Shown here: positions 45,441 through 53,552 of the stretch, piece by piece | Layout of the letters: every line of letters starts with the position of its first letter | How positions within the stretch are numbered: the first letter of the stretch is position 1 | Source of the DNA: Burkholderiales bacterium | Lineage (GTDB): Bacteria; Pseudomonadota; Gammaproteobacteria; Burkholderiales; Burkholderiaceae_D | Length of the DNA stretch: 64,000 bases | NCBI GenBank assembly: GCA_016200895.1 | Contig: JACQDX010000048.1 | Location: 1-64,000, forward strand | Direction of reading: 5' to 3' | Program-made: the position numbers and the translations under genes | The notes under the pieces: generated by a model | Database searches by the model: none | The model's input: only the letters and a program-made list of their open reading frames with translations | Told to the model about the DNA's origin: nothing

Positions 45441-45942
45441 AACTGCATCTAAAGCTGAACCTAAAGCTGAATCTAAAGCTGAACCTAAAGCTGTCACCAA
45501 ACACAAGCTGACATTGTCGGTGCAATATGCCGACAAACGCCTGCAAGATATCCTGACCCGCCCGCTGATACGCAAGACTGTGCAGGCGGCGCTGTTCTTC
45601 CCGGCAGAAATCACTTTGCGTTTTGTCGATGCCGAAGAAGGCAAGCTACTCAACCATGATTATCGCGGCAAAGACTATGCCACCAATGTCTTGACCTTTG
45701 CCTATACAGAAGATGAAGATGCCGAGGTGACCCAGGCTGACATTATCCTGTGTACCGATGTGCTGGAGAAGGAAGCTGCCGAGCAAAAGAAAACTGTGCT
45801 CGAACATGCCCAGCATCTGATCGTCCACGGCGTCTTGCATGCCCAGGGTTATGATCATGAAGAGGATGATGAGGCTGAGGAAATGGAGGCGCTGGAGATA
45901 GAAATACTGGCGGGGATCGGGTTGGGGAATCCGTATCAGTAG
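45424..45942 (+). CDS. ybeY: Endoribonuclease YbeY with a repeat-encoded N-terminal extension
   Basis: Zinc-dependent endonuclease needed for 16S rRNA maturation and ribosome quality control. The metal motif HGVLHAQGYDH is at about residues 135-145. The N-terminal 25 residues are low complexity, from 12-base tandem repeats giving KAEPKAESKAEPKA. The family-like part begins near residue 26. The next operon members in other proteobacteria are corC and lnt. Here they are 8 kb away. Confidence 0.95.
   Translation: MVAKSKTASKAEPKAESKAEPKAVTKHKLTLSVQYADKRLQDILTRPLIRKTVQAALFFPAEITLRFVDAEEGKLLNHDYRGKDYATNVLTFAYTEDEDAEVTQADIILCTDVLEKEAAEQKKTVLEHAQHLIVHGVLHAQGYDHEEDDEAEEMEALEIEILAGIGLGNPYQ
45451..45492 (+). 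repeat. 12-base tandem repeats in the start of ybeY
   Basis: Units AAAGCTGAACCT, AAAGCTGAATCT, AAAGCTGAACCT, then AAAGCT..., preceded by the related AAAACTGCATCT. In frame, each unit encodes Lys-Ala-Glu-Pro/Ser. Confidence 0.7.
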
Positions 45943-46031
45943 TTGGTACTCTGTGGGTCATCTAAGAATGTCTGTATGTAAGTCGGATTATTTTGATGCT
46001 AATCCGAGATACATTGCCGCAGTGATCAACA

Positions 46032-46224
46032 AACGCCACTAGGCTCCTGCCTGCGCAGGAGCGACGGAGTTGAGGATAGTCATATTGCGGATTCATTCAG
46101 CGTTTGTCTAATAAAAGCTTAATCCCTCAACCGTAGAGCATGCTCTATGGTGTTTTCCTGAGACTCTAAAACCCGTCGCTCCTGCGTAGGCAGGAGACCA
46201 CCGGGCTGGCGCACCAGTGGCGTT
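46032..46224. repeat. MITE-like inverted-repeat element
   Basis: The ends are perfect 9-bp inverted repeats AACGCCACT (46032-46040) and AGTGGCGTT (46216-46224). Just inside are GGCTCCTGCCTGCGCAGGAG and the matching CTCCTGCGTAGGCAGGAG. The unit is about 190 bases and non-coding. It lies at the junction between ybeY and the inserted genes. Confidence 0.65.
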
Positions 46225-46318
46225 CGCTGAGTAACAATAGTTCGTCGCAACGATTGCGGACATCATGAACAATAGCAGACAATACCGGACTATGGAAACC
46301 TCATAAAAAATATCCAGC

Positions 46319-47269
46319 ATGAACTCCTCCCGGTTCTTCAAGGATAAAAAATTTCAAGCGAAAGCCCCCAACATGACCCAAGATAAACCACATGGCCGAC
46401 GCATCAGCATGGGTGGCCGTTCCGTCGTTGCCTATGGTTTGCGCACCCAGTTCTGGCAAGACATTTATTACTATGCGATGACGTCCAGCTGGCCCGTGTT
46501 TTTTGCGGGCGTGGGCTTGGTGTTCCTGGTCTTGAACATGTGCTTTGCCTCGCTGTTCATGCTGGGTGATAACCCGATAGGAAACCTGCATCCGAATGGT
46601 TTTCTGGGTGCGTTTTTCTTTAGTGTGGAGACACTGGCGACGGTGGGCTATGGCGACATGCACCCGCAAACCGTGTATGGGCATAGCATCGCCACGCTCG
46701 AGATTTTTATCGGCATGGCCAGCGTGGCCCTGATTACTGGCGTCATGTTTGCGCGCTTTTCACGTCCGCGTTCCAGCATTATTTTTGCCAACCACCCTGT
46801 CAGTCACCTGATGGATGGCAAGCAGGTCTTGCTGATACGCCTGGCCAATGCGCGCATGAATATCATCAGTGAGGCAACCGCCAAACTACGCCTGATGCGG
46901 GATGAAAACACCGCCAACATGGGCAGTTTTCGCAAGATCACAGACATGAAGCTGGAGCGTGAACAGCATCCCATTTTTATACTCGGCTGGACTGTCATTC
47001 ACGTGATTGATGAAAGCAGCCCGCTGTTTGGCCTGGATGCAGAAGCCCTGCACGCGTGCAGGGCTTCGCTGATACTGAGTATAGAAGGGGTGGATGACAC
47101 TACCAACCAGCCGCAAAGGGCGCGTCACTATTACCCTTGCAGCCAGATACACTGGAACCATCGTTATGTCGATGTGTTTGAAAACAACCTGGATGCAGAT
47201 AATGTCCAGCACATCCATTATTCACGCTTCCATGAGTCAGAAGAGATCGTCGATGTGCCGGAAAATTGA
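46319..47269 (+). CDS. Inward-rectifier-type potassium channel (KirBac-like)
   Basis: A 316-residue channel subunit. TM1 is about residues 58-83, the pore helix about 95-106, the selectivity filter TVGYGDM (108-114) and TM2 about 118-146. A cytoplasmic beta-rich domain follows (residues 150-316, with VLLIRLANARMN and HPIFILGWTVIHVIDESSPL), typical of bacterial Kir channels. The length is normal. It is the first gene of the block between ybeY and corC. No ribosome binding site is clear before 46319; ATG 46373 is a possible start. Confidence 0.92.
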   Translation: MNSSRFFKDKKFQAKAPNMTQDKPHGRRISMGGRSVVAYGLRTQFWQDIYYYAMTSSWPVFFAGVGLVFLVLNMCFASLFMLGDNPIGNLHPNGFLGAFFFSVETLATVGYGDMHPQTVYGHSIATLEIFIGMASVALITGVMFARFSRPRSSIIFANHPVSHLMDGKQVLLIRLANARMNIISEATAKLRLMRDENTANMGSFRKITDMKLEREQHPIFILGWTVIHVIDESSPLFGLDAEALHACRASLILSIEGVDDTTNQPQRARHYYPCSQIHWNHRYVDVFENNLDADNVQHIHYSRFHESEEIVDVPEN

Positions 47270-47270
47270 T

Positions 47271-47627
47271 TTAAAAGTGCAGTAATACTAAAGCCAGCAA
47301 AGCCGGTACTGCTTGTATGTAGAGAATACGGCGGCTGACTGAATATGCGCCATAGGCCCCGGCAATGATGACGCATGTAAGGAAGAAAATCTTCACATGA
47401 AATCCTTCATGGCCACCCATCAGCAAACCCCAGACCAGGCCTGCCGCCAGGAAGCCATTGTATAAACCCTGGTTTGCTGCCAGCACCTTGGTGGTCTCGG
47501 CTTTCTCTGGTGTATTGCGGAAGGTGCGCAAGCCCATGGGTTTGTCCCACAGGAACATTTCCAGTATCAGGAAGTAGATATGCAGGGCGGCGACGATGCC
47601 GGTCAGTATGTTGGCGATGAGGTACAC
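47271..47627 (-). CDS. DUF1304 membrane protein
   Basis: A 118-residue, four-helix membrane protein starting at GTG 47627 behind AAGGAG. The early motif AALHIYFLILEMFLW and the sequence NTPEKAETTKVLAANQGLYN are characteristic of DUF1304. The function is unknown. It is convergent with the Kir channel gene, with one base between the stops. It is on the same strand as, and downstream of, the four-gene oxidase operon but 85 bases away. Confidence 0.88.
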   Translation of the reverse strand: MYLIANILTGIVAALHIYFLILEMFLWDKPMGLRTFRNTPEKAETTKVLAANQGLYNGFLAAGLVWGLLMGGHEGFHVKIFFLTCVIIAGAYGAYSVSRRILYIQAVPALLALVLLHF

Positions 47628-47712
47628 GGTTTCTCCTTGTTGGATTTCTATGTGCTGATACTAGTTGATCCCCGGCCATTTAAACAGTGTTGAAAGTGAC
47701 AGTCTTGGCGGT

Positions 47713-48771
47713 TTATGTGCGTGCCCGCATAATAAACTGCGCATAGTCTTGCCAGGCAGTCTCCATGCCATACAGGCAGCCCCTGATCTGGTTCAGCAAT
47801 GCCGTGGCATGCAGTTGCCGTTGCTGTTTTTGCCTTTCCTGAAAATTTGCCTTCGCCAGTGGCGTGCCCAAGTCAGCTGCGCACAGTGCTTCAGACAATC
47901 CGCAGGACAAACCTTGCGAAGAAAGGATGTCACGAGCCAGGGCAGCATCGCCGATCAGCACGCTACGCTCAGACGTGGCCCATTGTAGCGAAACCGGATG
48001 GCCCATGCCGCCTTGGAACTCCGCCAGATCTGACAAACCCTGCAGCACCCAGCCAGCCCCGGCGCTTTGTAATAATTGCTGTAATTCTCCTGCACTACCT
48101 TTGACTGCATTGCCACGCCCGACAAAAACGACATTCTGTACCTGGGATGTCGCCAGGCTGTAGACGTAGCCCTGGGGCAGTGCAGCCAATTTAAAGTGTG
48201 GCTGGAAATTTCCTGGTTGCCGGGTTTGGCGGGCCAGCGTGAACAGGCGGGCCACCCAGGGTTGTTGCGATTTGTCTATGCTGCTGGCAGTCCTGGCGGC
48301 GCGGCCACTGGCGTCGATCAGCAGGTCGGCGTGCCAGTCGTCGCTATTGCCACTATCAGCGCCATTGGCACCGGCGTCATGCAATTGCAGGCTTTGTTCG
48401 CCAAGGCGCAGGTGGATACGCGGTTCCTGCAAAAGCTTTTGCCACAGGGCCTGCTCCAGCGCGGGGCGGTGGATGTGTACGGTCTTGGGTGTAGGCAGAG
48501 ACAGGCTGGTCTTGCTGTCCCACTGTATCTGCCTGAGATCATGCGCTTGGTCAGCTCCGATCAGGTGGGGATGGATGCCATATTCCAGCAGTAATGCCAG
48601 CAGGCTGACGGGGACAGCCTCGATGCGGTAGCCGCTCCCGTCAGCATCAACACTGGCAGGCGGGTCTGCGGCTAGTAATAACACAGGGCCGCGGCCTTGC
48701 CTGGCTGCATGCAAGGCCGCCAGTATGCCAACCGGGCCATTGCCAAGCACCGCAACACGATAATGATTCAT
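47713..48771 (-). CDS. FAD-dependent oxidoreductase, LodB-like
   Basis: A 352-residue flavoprotein. The FAD motif VLGNGPVGILAALHAARQG is at about residues 8-26. The second FAD motif is LIGDAALARDILSSQGLSCG near residue 300. The layout is that of the halogenase-related flavoproteins (LodB, GoxB) that hydroxylate the Trp precursor of cysteine tryptophylquinone in LodA-type oxidases. The ATG overlaps the stop of the preceding gene (ATGA), so it is the last gene of the operon. The proposed role, hydroxylating the Trp in the adjacent CTQ-site protein, is an inference from family and position. Confidence 0.8.
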   Translation of the reverse strand: MNHYRVAVLGNGPVGILAALHAARQGRGPVLLLAADPPASVDADGSGYRIEAVPVSLLALLLEYGIHPHLIGADQAHDLRQIQWDSKTSLSLPTPKTVHIHRPALEQALWQKLLQEPRIHLRLGEQSLQLHDAGANGADSGNSDDWHADLLIDASGRAARTASSIDKSQQPWVARLFTLARQTRQPGNFQPHFKLAALPQGYVYSLATSQVQNVVFVGRGNAVKGSAGELQQLLQSAGAGWVLQGLSDLAEFQGGMGHPVSLQWATSERSVLIGDAALARDILSSQGLSCGLSEALCAADLGTPLAKANFQERQKQQRQLHATALLNQIRGCLYGMETAWQDYAQFIMRART

Positions 48772-50501
48772 AAGCCCGGCGGCGGGGCGACAGGGGTAAA
48801 ACGGGCATCACTGATGGTATCGAAAGACAGCAGGAAACCCGCATGGATCACGGCTCTGGCAGCGCTGCCAAAACCGTTGGCGGCAACCATGTCGCCACGC
48901 GCCGAGTTAATATCCACCGCCCCCTGGGGCATGCCCGCCTGGTAACCGGCATACAGTTTTTCCAGCAAGTTGCGGTAAGCTTTTTGCAGAGCCTTGTAGG
49001 TGCTGTTGCTGGCAGGTGCCTGTACCAGGGGCTGGTGCAGATACTGGCTGGGCTGGAAGCCTTGCAGCCATACCTGCATGTTCTCAAAGGTTTCAAAGTG
49101 ATCCTGACCCTCTGCCATGATGTAGCGTATGCCCTGGCAGTCTGCATCGCTACCAAAACCTGGCTGGCGCAGGGTAGCGTAGATACGTGCATATAAATCG
49201 TCGGCACCTCTGTTGGCCTGTTCCAGGGCCAGGAAATCTTGCAGGGATTGCGGGTCGAGTATCCTCGCACGTACCGGGCGCTGATTGCCAGCGGCATCAG
49301 GAATCGTTTTGGCTACTTGCAAAGCCGGTGTATAGGCAGGGCCATTAAGGGAAAGCAGCACATTATTGACAACCCGCAGGTGGCGCATTTCTCCATAGGC
49401 GATGCGCATGAGTTCAGCAAAGCTGACCGTGACATTGTTGCGCAGATCACCCGCTGCCAGCGTCGCCGGGCTCAGCAGCGAATAGGCTGCCGACAGGTAT
49501 TCCTGGATGGCAGCTAGTTCCAGACCGGCTGCATAACGCAGGTATAACTGTAATTCTTCTCTGGATGCCAGTGGGAGTGCAGTGAACTTGCCTGGCTTAT
49601 AGGGGCGTATGGTTTCGCGGCCTTCCAGCACGAAGTTCAGGGTTTGCCACTGGTGGTTGATGGCGTAATGGCCCAGTTCTACTGGCTCATTAATGTCGGC
49701 GGGTGCAGGCGGTGTGTTGCCTATGCGTCTGTCCAGTCTTTCCCATGGCACTGCGGCCAGCCAGGGCACGCCAGGTTCGCTGGCATCGGGTGTCGGTGGC
49801 TGGGCAATGTCAGGATGATTGCTGGCCCAGTAAAAGCAACCACAATCGCGGAAATCATGGGTCCAGGGGCTGCACAGGGATTGTGTGAGTTCGCCGGGTT
49901 CAAACATGGCGGCCAGGCTGCCAGTGCTGCTCAAATAGGGTGAACGCTTTCCTTGCAGTGAAATGCTGCCGGTACTGGTCTGTATTGTCAGGGTAAGGGG
50001 TGTGTTTTCTGGCAGCAGGCGTATCGCAGTCCAGGCATCCGGGGGCGAGGTGCTGATATCCGTATTGCCTGGTGGGCTTAATGTGGCAATGCTCAAATCC
50101 TGATTGCCGAAGGGACCAAAGTTGCCGTTGATCCCGGTGATCGTGCAGGGTCGGTTCTGGCTGATGTCACGCGCCAGATTGCGATATTTCTTTGCTGCGG
50201 CTGCGCTCATTGGCGTGTTTGCCGTACCCGGTGTGGTGGTGGCTGCGTCAATGCCGCTACTGTTGACAGCCACGATACGGATCTCAGTATCGTCGATGTC
50301 TACTTCAAGGAAAGGGAAAAAACGTCTTTCCAGATTACGCAAATCGGCTTCCAGGCCCGGATAACAATTACCGACGCCAGACTCCAGACGGGTAGAGACA
50401 GGATTGCCAGCAACAGGTGTAATGGCGCTGTCAGCAGTTTGTGCGCGACGCAGGGCGGCAGCATTGCGGGGGATCAGTTTGATGATGTCGGGAAGGCTCA
50501 T
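48768..50501 (-). CDS. LodA C-terminal-like (CTQ-site) region fused to a ferritin-like diiron domain
   Basis: A 577-residue protein (an alternative GTG start adds 20 repeat-encoded residues). Residues about 1-260 resemble the cofactor-bearing C-terminal part of LodA/GoxA: GVGNCYPGLEADLRN (C46) corresponds to the CxGGxFxPGIE motif. PGELTQSLCSPWTHDFRDC with FYWASNHPDI corresponds to the PGDLTxxMxxPWxxDFxxC...PD motif (candidate W213, H215). C46 or C119 could be the partner Cys. Residues about 310-560 are a VioB/ferritin-like domain with diiron ligands: E328 (GLELAAIQEYLSAAYSL), E371/H374 (GEMRHLRVVNN), E464/H468 (AEGQDHFETFE). A two-domain protein of this kind is, to my knowledge, not described. 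Confidence 0.75.
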   Translation of the reverse strand: MSLPDIIKLIPRNAAALRRAQTADSAITPVAGNPVSTRLESGVGNCYPGLEADLRNLERRFFPFLEVDIDDTEIRIVAVNSSGIDAATTTPGTANTPMSAAAAKKYRNLARDISQNRPCTITGINGNFGPFGNQDLSIATLSPPGNTDISTSPPDAWTAIRLLPENTPLTLTIQTSTGSISLQGKRSPYLSSTGSLAAMFEPGELTQSLCSPWTHDFRDCGCFYWASNHPDIAQPPTPDASEPGVPWLAAVPWERLDRRIGNTPPAPADINEPVELGHYAINHQWQTLNFVLEGRETIRPYKPGKFTALPLASREELQLYLRYAAGLELAAIQEYLSAAYSLLSPATLAAGDLRNNVTVSFAELMRIAYGEMRHLRVVNNVLLSLNGPAYTPALQVAKTIPDAAGNQRPVRARILDPQSLQDFLALEQANRGADDLYARIYATLRQPGFGSDADCQGIRYIMAEGQDHFETFENMQVWLQGFQPSQYLHQPLVQAPASNSTYKALQKAYRNLLEKLYAGYQAGMPQGAVDINSARGDMVAANGFGSAARAVIHAGFLLSFDTISDARFTPVAPPPGL

Positions 50502-50502
50502 T

Positions 50503-50538
50503 TTATATTCCTTATATTCCTTATGTTCCTTATGTTCC
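50503..50538 (-). repeat. Four tandem 9-base units forming the ribosome-binding region
   Basis: On the minus strand: GGAACATAA twice, then GGAATATAA twice, directly before ATG 50501. Each unit brings an AAGGAA Shine-Dalgarno-like block. The array fills the whole gap between the radical SAM stop and the next start. Confidence 0.75.
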
Positions 50539-50541
50539 AGC

Positions 50542-51891
50542 TTATGCTGGCGTGCTGGCACGTGGTGATGGCAGACAATGGGTAAAATAATCCGGCCTGG
50601 CCTGGCTCAGTTCGCAATAAGACTGCAGACAAAAAGTCAGCCAGCGCCGGATGTAGTTGCAGGAAGCCACACTGCGGCTGGCTTTTTCCTGGTGGCAGCC
50701 GCCTGAACACAGGTAACGCGCCCAGCAAGTCTGGCAATCGGTCTGGGCATGTACATGGCGCTCTTGCAAAAACTGCAGACGTTTGGGCGCATCCAGCGCA
50801 TGCCGGTCACCCAGCTTGTAGGTTTCTTCACCGATGGCACGGTGGCAGGCATACCAGTCGCCATTGCTGGCAACAGAAAAATAACCTCCACCTGCGCCAC
50901 AGGGGTAAGGGCTGCTGGCACCAACATGCAATTGCTTCAGGGCAGTGGCGAAATTGCTCAAGCGTATCTGCTGCCCCTGCAAGGCGCGCTGCAGTTCCCG
51001 GCTGGCCAGGCTGACCATGGCTAGTTCATAGACTGGCCAGTCTTGATCCTGCAATGCCAATGCTGAACCGCTGCGCAAGGGCGAGAAGCCTATGTCCTGG
51101 AAGCCCAGCGCGGCGATGGCGTCAAACTGCTGGTCCAGGTCAAGCGAGAGGCTGTTGGCCGTGGCACGGGCCGCCAGTTTGCACATCCCGGGTGTGTCCA
51201 GCAAAGGCTGGCAGTGCTCAATGACTGCAGCAAAGGAATCACGTTTACCATTGAGCATGGGGCGCTGGCGGTTCTGGACGACGCTGCCGCCATCAATGCT
51301 GACGGTGACTGCAAAGCGATGCTGTCGTAGCAGTTCGTGATCTTCTGGACGCAGCAAGGTGCCATTGGTGGTGACGGAATAGCGCAAGTCCAGGTGCTGC
51401 TCGCGGGCCAGCGCAGCACTGTAGTGCACGCACTGGTGTATCAGGGCGCGATTGACAAAGGGTTCGCCGCCGATAAACCCCAGGGTCAGCGGTGCTTGTG
51501 GATTGGCTTCTGCCAGCAAACGGTCTATGCTGCTGCGCGCCTGCTCCCAGTCCATCCCTTTGCTTTGTTTGCCCTCAAAATTACCCTGGCTGGCATAGCA
51601 ATAGCTGCAGCCCAGATTGCAACTGGAACTGACATTCAGCGACAGGCTTTGTACTGTCGGCAGGCTCAGAGAGTCGAGACTGGCTTCATTGTGTAGAGTA
51701 TGTGCCAGCATCTGGCTGAGGACATGATCGAGGCTGGCATCAGTGTCAGCATCAGCATCAGCATCGGTTTCTTGTTCTGGCAGGTCATAAATCTGGCTGT
51801 GCGGTACCACCAGTAAATGCTGACCCAGGCTGGACCTGAAACGGTAACTGCCCGGTGCATGCACAGCAGAGGGGAGTGGCAGCAGACTCAT
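50542..51891 (-). CDS. Radical SAM/SPASM maturase-type protein
   Basis: A 449-residue enzyme. The radical SAM motif SSCNLGCSYCYA (C91, C95, C98) is followed by GGEP at 141-144. The C-terminal SPASM/twitch region has CGAGGGYFS (C331), WYACHR (C349), DCQTCW (C386, C389), YLCSGGC (C395, C399) and C411, enough for two auxiliary [4Fe-4S] clusters. This resembles peptide- and protein-modifying maturases such as QhpD, which builds thioether bonds in quinohemoprotein amine dehydrogenase. Residues about 41-53 are an Asp/Ala/Thr repeat. It overlaps the upstream LodA-like gene by ATGA. The likely substrate is one of the two LodA-like chains. Confidence 0.88.
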   Translation of the reverse strand: MSLLPLPSAVHAPGSYRFRSSLGQHLLVVPHSQIYDLPEQETDADADADTDASLDHVLSQMLAHTLHNEASLDSLSLPTVQSLSLNVSSSCNLGCSYCYASQGNFEGKQSKGMDWEQARSSIDRLLAEANPQAPLTLGFIGGEPFVNRALIHQCVHYSAALAREQHLDLRYSVTTNGTLLRPEDHELLRQHRFAVTVSIDGGSVVQNRQRPMLNGKRDSFAAVIEHCQPLLDTPGMCKLAARATANSLSLDLDQQFDAIAALGFQDIGFSPLRSGSALALQDQDWPVYELAMVSLASRELQRALQGQQIRLSNFATALKQLHVGASSPYPCGAGGGYFSVASNGDWYACHRAIGEETYKLGDRHALDAPKRLQFLQERHVHAQTDCQTCWARYLCSGGCHQEKASRSVASCNYIRRWLTFCLQSYCELSQARPDYFTHCLPSPRASTPA

Positions 51892-53552
51892 GTCTGGCCA
51901 CCAGCAGGATTTGTGCTGGTGCCCATGCCTGCCAGGATTTCATCCCGCCGTTCATTGGCGCGATTGGCGACAATGGCTGAACGCCCCAGTGGTGAAGCCA
52001 CGGGCGTCTGGATGATATCGTCAACCCAGCTCATCAGCAGATCATATTGCCATGTGCTGAGCGTCAGTGGCAGTGCATTCGAGTTGCGCATCAGCGGTGG
52101 CATCTGCATGCTGGTGGCATCGGCAGTTTCAGATGACCTCAGATGAAAACTCTGGCGTATCAGTTCCTTAAGCCGAGTGGGACGTAATTGCACAAAATCG
52201 TGCAGGGCCTGCAAATCAGACAGATAGCGGTGGCGTGAACGTGCATGTGTGGTCAGTGGCAAGGGATCGGCAGCATTGGCATTGGGAATCGTGAAATCTG
52301 GATTGCGCAAGAGGTCACGCCCGCCAAATGCCCGTAGTGGTTCAAGCATGCCATCACCGGTAATTTTTCTGGGCAGCCGCGCATTGGCGGGCAAGTCCAT
52401 GGAGCGCCGGTCGCGGTAGTGATCGACGTTGAACAGGCTCAGGGTTTCATAGACGCGCTCAAACAAGTCTTCTACCCAGCGTTCGCGCTCGGCTGTGGTC
52501 ATGGCGGCGTTGCGTCTGGCCATGTCGCCACTGCGGTCATTGATCTCGTCAGCCATGGACAGGAAAGGCCGGCGGTCCGGGGCAAAATCGGGTGGGGCAA
52601 CAAAGACATTGGCCGACGTGTTGAGAGTTCGTCCTGTCGCGCCGAGGAAACGCAACGTGACTTTAATCCTGGCTTCGCAGGTATCGTCGACAACACCCAG
52701 CGACAACTCATCATTGGCGTCGTTGTCATTACCATCATCCGCGCCATCATAGGTATCCCAGGGGCTGACGATCGATGCCTGGGTGCCGGTGGTACCACGC
52801 CAGCCTGCGTCTGGATTGAGGAAGTTAAAAGGTTCCAGTACCGGGGGTGCTGGGGAACCCACTGGTGGCGGATGGTTCTGGCTGGTATCTGGCGGACCAT
52901 ACACGCGCCCACGCGCGGGGGTAAAGCGAAAGCGCAGTACTTCGACATTGACTTCTGCCAGCCAGGGTTGACCATTGACTGGCTGGGGTTTGCTGAGTAA
53001 GAATTGTATGCTGCCAAGTGGAATATTGCGTCCAGTCGGTATCATGGGTGCGGTAGCGGCGGGTGGGCTGACACCCAACAGAGGGGTGTTCGCATGATTG
53101 TCAGCCGCCACTACAACAGGGGGAGTGGTGCCAAAACGCAAAAGCGGGTTGGCGGCACGCCGGGCTGCCTTGTGGTTTTGCGCGTTCACTTCCAGCGACA
53201 GATTGGCAATCGGGATCTTGAAACGCTTCAACAATGCCGGGGTCAGCGGTGTATCAATCCAGCTGCTTTCTGCCGAGCCGGGCTCTCCCATTTTTGCCCA
53301 GATTTCAAAGAAGGGGGCTACAGGCCGTATCAGCTCGCCATCGCGCAGGCTGATTTCTGTTGGCATATAAGGCTCAACTGAACTGTCAGGCAAGATACGT
53401 AGCGACCAGTCAGGTGCAATCACCGTTTCTGCATTGGCGCGCGGTGTTGGATTTTGTATCCACTGGAAAGCCTCCTGCGGCGTACTACTGCCACCCAGAC
53501 GGGCAATTGCTATAGGTGGGTTGATAAAGATGGCCTGGATGATTGCTGACAT
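51888..53552 (-). CDS. LodA N-terminal-like protein lacking the cofactor region
   Basis: A 554-residue protein with ribosome binding site GGAG eight bases before the ATG. Segments match the LodA/GoxA oxidase order: NPPIAIARLGGS (N-terminus), RPVAPFFEIWAKMG, LGVVDDTCEARIKV, NVFVAPPDFAPDRR and LPLTLSTWQYDLLMSWVDD. In LodA the last motif is followed by the Cys motif CxGGxFxPGIE. Here the protein ends about 40 residues later and contains a single Cys (in DDTCEAR), so it cannot hold the cofactor alone. That region appears in the gene two positions downstream. It is the first gene of a four-gene operon. Without the other half, no activity is expected. Confidence 0.8.
   Translation of the reverse strand: MSAIIQAIFINPPIAIARLGGSSTPQEAFQWIQNPTPRANAETVIAPDWSLRILPDSSVEPYMPTEISLRDGELIRPVAPFFEIWAKMGEPGSAESSWIDTPLTPALLKRFKIPIANLSLEVNAQNHKAARRAANPLLRFGTTPPVVVAADNHANTPLLGVSPPAATAPMIPTGRNIPLGSIQFLLSKPQPVNGQPWLAEVNVEVLRFRFTPARGRVYGPPDTSQNHPPPVGSPAPPVLEPFNFLNPDAGWRGTTGTQASIVSPWDTYDGADDGNDNDANDELSLGVVDDTCEARIKVTLRFLGATGRTLNTSANVFVAPPDFAPDRRPFLSMADEINDRSGDMARRNAAMTTAERERWVEDLFERVYETLSLFNVDHYRDRRSMDLPANARLPRKITGDGMLEPLRAFGGRDLLRNPDFTIPNANAADPLPLTTHARSRHRYLSDLQALHDFVQLRPTRLKELIRQSFHLRSSETADATSMQMPPLMRNSNALPLTLSTWQYDLLMSWVDDIIQTPVASPLGRSAIVANRANERRDEILAGMGTSTNPAGGQT

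Noticed and set aside
48768-50561. 20-residue extension of the CTQ/diiron protein (EHKEHKEYKEYK repeat)
   Set aside because: It is encoded by the tandem Shine-Dalgarno repeats. The ATG at 50501 follows AAGGAA at correct spacing. It is kept only as an alternative.
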